A DNA stretch of 32,768 bases from positions 1 to 32,768 of the forward strand of contig JAJDYK010000023.1 in NCBI GenBank assembly GCA_022825185.1. The letters are read 5' to 3'. This DNA comes from Candidatus Latescibacterota bacterium (GTDB lineage Bacteria; Latescibacterota; UBA2968; UBA8231). Below the pieces are notes generated by a model, which saw only the letters and a program-made list of their open reading frames with translations, ran no database searches and was not told the DNA's origin. Both the position numbers and the translations under genes were made by a program. Shown in pieces: positions 30,637-32,768 of the stretch; positions within the stretch are counted from its first letter, which is position 1, and the number at the start of each line of letters is the position of its first letter.

Positions 30637-32450
30637 CCCCGATCTAACCACACTGGACTCAGCCACGCCCGGTGCCCGTCCTGTTGCCGCAGCCGCAGAT
30701 AGTAATAAGCCCACGCGCCCTCCGGCGCTGGCAACTCGGCCCCGTCGATTTCCACGTCCCAAGAGTCAGGCGAGTCCTGCCAGACGCATTTCCCGTTTGC
30801 AATGATCTCCACCCGCTCAATCGGCGCAGTCCCGTGCAGGCTGGCGGAAAAATGCACCTTTTCCCCTTCCGCCAACGCGCCCTCCGCGCCCGAGCGCACG
30901 CCATTGACCGCATAGTCGCAGACAATCGGCACGCCCGAAGTCGCGTAGGTCCAGCGCTCGTCCATCGCCTGCCACACGGCCTCGCGAGTCAACTCCGTCG
31001 CCCGGAAACAGGTCATCCCCACGTAGCCGCCCGGATTCTGCGTCGGGTATCCCTGATGGTTGTCAGTCCCGGCCACGAAACCCAAGCGCCAGCCTTGGGC
31101 GAAGGCATCCTGCACCGAAGCACCCAACTCTCCTAGGCGAATACCCCAGTACTCGTCGAGCGCGTCGGCTTCAAAATTGCCCCGCCCCTGGACGATTTCT
31201 ACCAATCTGGCCCGCTTGTTGGGGAACTCCCAGTGGTATTGCGACCAGTAAAACGTCTTGCCCATGACCTCGCGGTGCTTGCCGTACTCGATGGGCTGTC
31301 CGCAGTTGGGATGGTGCGGCACCATGACCACGTCCTCGTCCCAAGTCACTTCCGAGGGGCAAAGATCCGGTTTCCAGTGCCAAGTGCCGCCATCGACCTC
31401 TGGCGTGCGCAGATAGAGGTTGGCGTGCCCGTACGCATTGGAGCTTTCCCACGCGGGGATCGTCACAAAGCGGCCCGGCTCGTAAAACTCCTCATTGACC
31501 GCCAAGCACTCGGCCCATCCGGGACCAATCGGCGCGTGGTCGGTCATCGCGATCACGTCGAGATTGAGAAAGTCGCGGGCATAGGCGTACGCTGCGCGCG
31601 GCTCGCGGTCGCCATCTACCGAAAGCCGCGTGTGAAAGTGGATGCCGCCGAAGTAGTGGCCGCGCTCGCCGACCGCTTGCGCCGGACCGCTCTGCGCTTC
31701 TAAACCGCGCTCGACATCGCGCACGATGATGCGGACTGGGCCATCGGTCTGCACTTCAATACCTTCAACCACGCCTCTCCCGTCGGCACCAACTTCTACC
31801 TCATCGGGCAACCCAACAACCGCGCCGTCGGCCTGCAAATTCACCGTCCCCCGGTAGCCGGGTATTGGGTTGAGATGATCGTCCGTCGCGAAAACTACGG
31901 CCCTGCGCTTTCCCTCCGCATCCGCCGTAGCAGAGACTCGCCCTTCCAACCGCTTCAAGGGGCCGGGAGCGTTGCTCAGTGGAATGGGTTCTCCCACCTT
32001 CCCGAAAACCTCAGCTTCGGGCCGCCGCACCCGCACTTGCAGGGCACCGCTTATATCCGCGTGCGGCGATGGCACCACGCCAAAGGGAAAGACCAGCCGC
32101 GCTCCCGTGCTCAGCGATTTGGTGACCTGAATGGTACACAGGTAAAGCTCGTTGACTGGCCTTCCCACCAATCCACCACCAGCCGGTCCATCGCCGCCCC
32201 GCGTCATATCGGTCCAGTCCCGCGCCAACCCATGCCCCAGCACCACCACGCCCTCGTCGCCTTCGACAAAAGGATCTTCAAGCGTCCACTTGCGGGAACA
32301 GGAATGGAACGTGCTGATCGAAACCCGCACGTCGGCACCAGCTTCCAAGCCCGCCGGACAAGTGACAAATAGCCGCAAGGGCTTGACCTGCTGGTCTGTG
32401 GCGACGAATTCCGTCTGTCCTTCGTAGTGTATCTCTAACTGATCGTACAT
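30633..32450 (-). CDS. PHP-like DUF3604 / CehA-McbA-type metallohydrolase
   Basis: 605 residues from an ATG after GAGGAGACG; an in-frame upstream Met is before this ribosome site. There is no signal peptide. Residues 1-260 are beta-rich accessory domains (RLFVTCPAGLEAGADVRVSI; GYRGTVNLQADGAVVGLP, the latter an Ig-like insert). The hydrolase part spans about 265-510 with PHP-type metal motifs GIHFHTRLS (H271, H273), AMTDHAPIG (D304, H305), VPHHPNCG (H379, H380) and AGTDNHQGYP (D463, H465). A C-terminal beta domain (about 515-605) ends the protein. The family includes CehA-like hydrolases of phosphate or carbamate esters, but most DUF3604 members have no known substrate. It lies 38 bases after a sulfatase gene and overlaps ywbE, so it may act on the same compound as the sulfatase. 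Confidence 0.85.
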   Translation of the reverse strand: MYDQLEIHYEGQTEFVATDQQVKPLRLFVTCPAGLEAGADVRVSISTFHSCSRKWTLEDPFVEGDEGVVVLGHGLARDWTDMTRGGDGPAGGGLVGRPVNELYLCTIQVTKSLSTGARLVFPFGVVPSPHADISGALQVRVRRPEAEVFGKVGEPIPLSNAPGPLKRLEGRVSATADAEGKRRAVVFATDDHLNPIPGYRGTVNLQADGAVVGLPDEVEVGADGRGVVEGIEVQTDGPVRIIVRDVERGLEAQSGPAQAVGERGHYFGGIHFHTRLSVDGDREPRAAYAYARDFLNLDVIAMTDHAPIGPGWAECLAVNEEFYEPGRFVTIPAWESSNAYGHANLYLRTPEVDGGTWHWKPDLCPSEVTWDEDVVMVPHHPNCGQPIEYGKHREVMGKTFYWSQYHWEFPNKRARLVEIVQGRGNFEADALDEYWGIRLGELGASVQDAFAQGWRLGFVAGTDNHQGYPTQNPGGYVGMTCFRATELTREAVWQAMDERWTYATSGVPIVCDYAVNGVRSGAEGALAEGEKVHFSASLHGTAPIERVEIIANGKCVWQDSPDSWDVEIDGAELPAPEGAWAYYYLRLRQQDGHRAWLSPVWLDRG

Positions 32451-32488
32451 ATCGTCTCCTCGATTAGACAGACTTCTGAGCATGTTGT

Positions 32489-32768
32489 CTAGCTCTTAGC
32501 GGTATTAGCATCTACCATCGCCAGCAACGCATCCATCTGCTTGCGCGTCTGCGACACGTTTCCGCTGTTAAAAATCTGTTGTTCTATCTCGTCTGTCAGG
32601 CCCATCTTTTCGCGCTCCGTCCGCAGTAAGACTTTCATGTAGGATACTGTTGGGGCGTATTCGGGATCTTCCGATACATCTCGTGTCTCGCTGGGGTCTG
32701 CTTCCAAATCGAAAAGCTGGTAATGGTCGTAGTTGTGGTTGTACCAGATCAATTTGAAATTTTTGGTC
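32489..32768 (-). CDS. Sulfatase C-terminal part, 5' end beyond window
   Basis: About 92 codons are visible and the frame is open to the right edge. The part seen is the typical C-terminal tail of type I sulfatases: KLIWYNHNYDHYQLFDLEAD followed by PSETRDVSEDPEYAPTVSYM, a block that in this family closes the substrate pocket and is followed by a helical end. The metal and formylglycine sites are outside the window, so activity cannot be judged. It is first of the visible leftward genes, ahead of the DUF3604 gene, and is distinct from the complete sulfatase at 18297, whose matching tail reads ELYDLERDPGQMQNLA. Confidence 0.85.
   Translation of the reverse strand, partial: TKNFKLIWYNHNYDHYQLFDLEADPSETRDVSEDPEYAPTVSYMKVLLRTEREKMGLTDEIEQQIFNSGNVSQTRKQMDALLAMVDANTAKS

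Noticed and set aside
30637..30762. N-terminal extension of YwbE by 42 codons
   Set aside because: Gly/Arg/Ala-rich shadow of the DUF3604 C-terminus; the family is 60-65 residues long and the inner ATG overlaps the upstream stop.
1..32768. CRISPR arrays, tRNA or rRNA genes, IS elements, phage genes
   Set aside because: I saw no regularly spaced direct repeats, no recognisable RNA gene and no transposase or integrase motif in any frame of this window.

Overview
The window reads as chromosomal DNA from an uncultured, Gram-negative-type bacterium. Evidence for an outer membrane is the set of lipobox-bearing secreted proteins, a likely outer-membrane beta-barrel and a lipoprotein parvulin. The gene mix (ASPIC/UnbV repeat protein beside a TPR lipoprotein, DUF5107, DUF6785/DUF6784 membrane proteins, sulfatases, CUT1 sugar permeases, discoidin-like proteins with a TPNGD-type C-terminal domain) is what I associate with Latescibacterota or Poribacteria-like lineages. 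That placement is inference from gene content only. No rRNA, tRNA, CRISPR array, transposase or phage gene was seen.

Bases 1-13,458 are one minus-strand transcription unit. It starts at a good sigma70-like promoter (13430-13458) and runs: a secreted CBM9/DOMON-like protein, a hairpin terminator or attenuator (12356-12384), a small lipoprotein, three tandem paralogous secreted proteins ending in a FlgD-Ig / T9SS-like C-terminal domain, an 879-residue probable outer-membrane barrel, a lipoprotein with two parvulin domains, and a TPR lipoprotein cut by the left edge. Gaps are tiny or negative. I infer a coordinated cell-surface export and assembly locus; this is the most interesting part of the window.

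Bases 13,626-21,825 run on the plus strand: an UnbV/FG-GAP lipoprotein, a TPR lipoprotein (ATGA overlap), a secreted DUF5107 protein, a cytoplasmic-type sulfatase and a first DUF6785-family polytopic membrane protein. Bases 21,994-22,702 are a compact, visibly AT-richer toxin-antitoxin pair (AbrB-fold antitoxin plus PIN toxin) with a palindromic operator candidate, probably acquired. An SDR oxidoreductase follows.

Bases 23,691-30,445 hold two divergent sets of sugar ABC transporter genes. The leftward pair resembles YteP/YtcP (LplB/LplC) permeases. The rightward set is a MalF-like permease, a MalG-like permease, a lipoprotein solute-binding protein and a second DUF6785 protein whose start overlaps the binding-protein stop. 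No ATPase is present, as is common for CUT1 systems that share one. Bases 30,436-32,768 run leftward: a sulfatase C-terminus cut by the right edge, a PHP-like DUF3604/CehA-type protein and YwbE. Together the right two thirds suggest use of sulfated or complex glycans or their breakdown products, with the substrate unknown. The longest stretch without a gene is 13306-13625 (about 320 bases), which holds the divergent promoters; 21826-22052 holds only the toxin-antitoxin promoter/operator.
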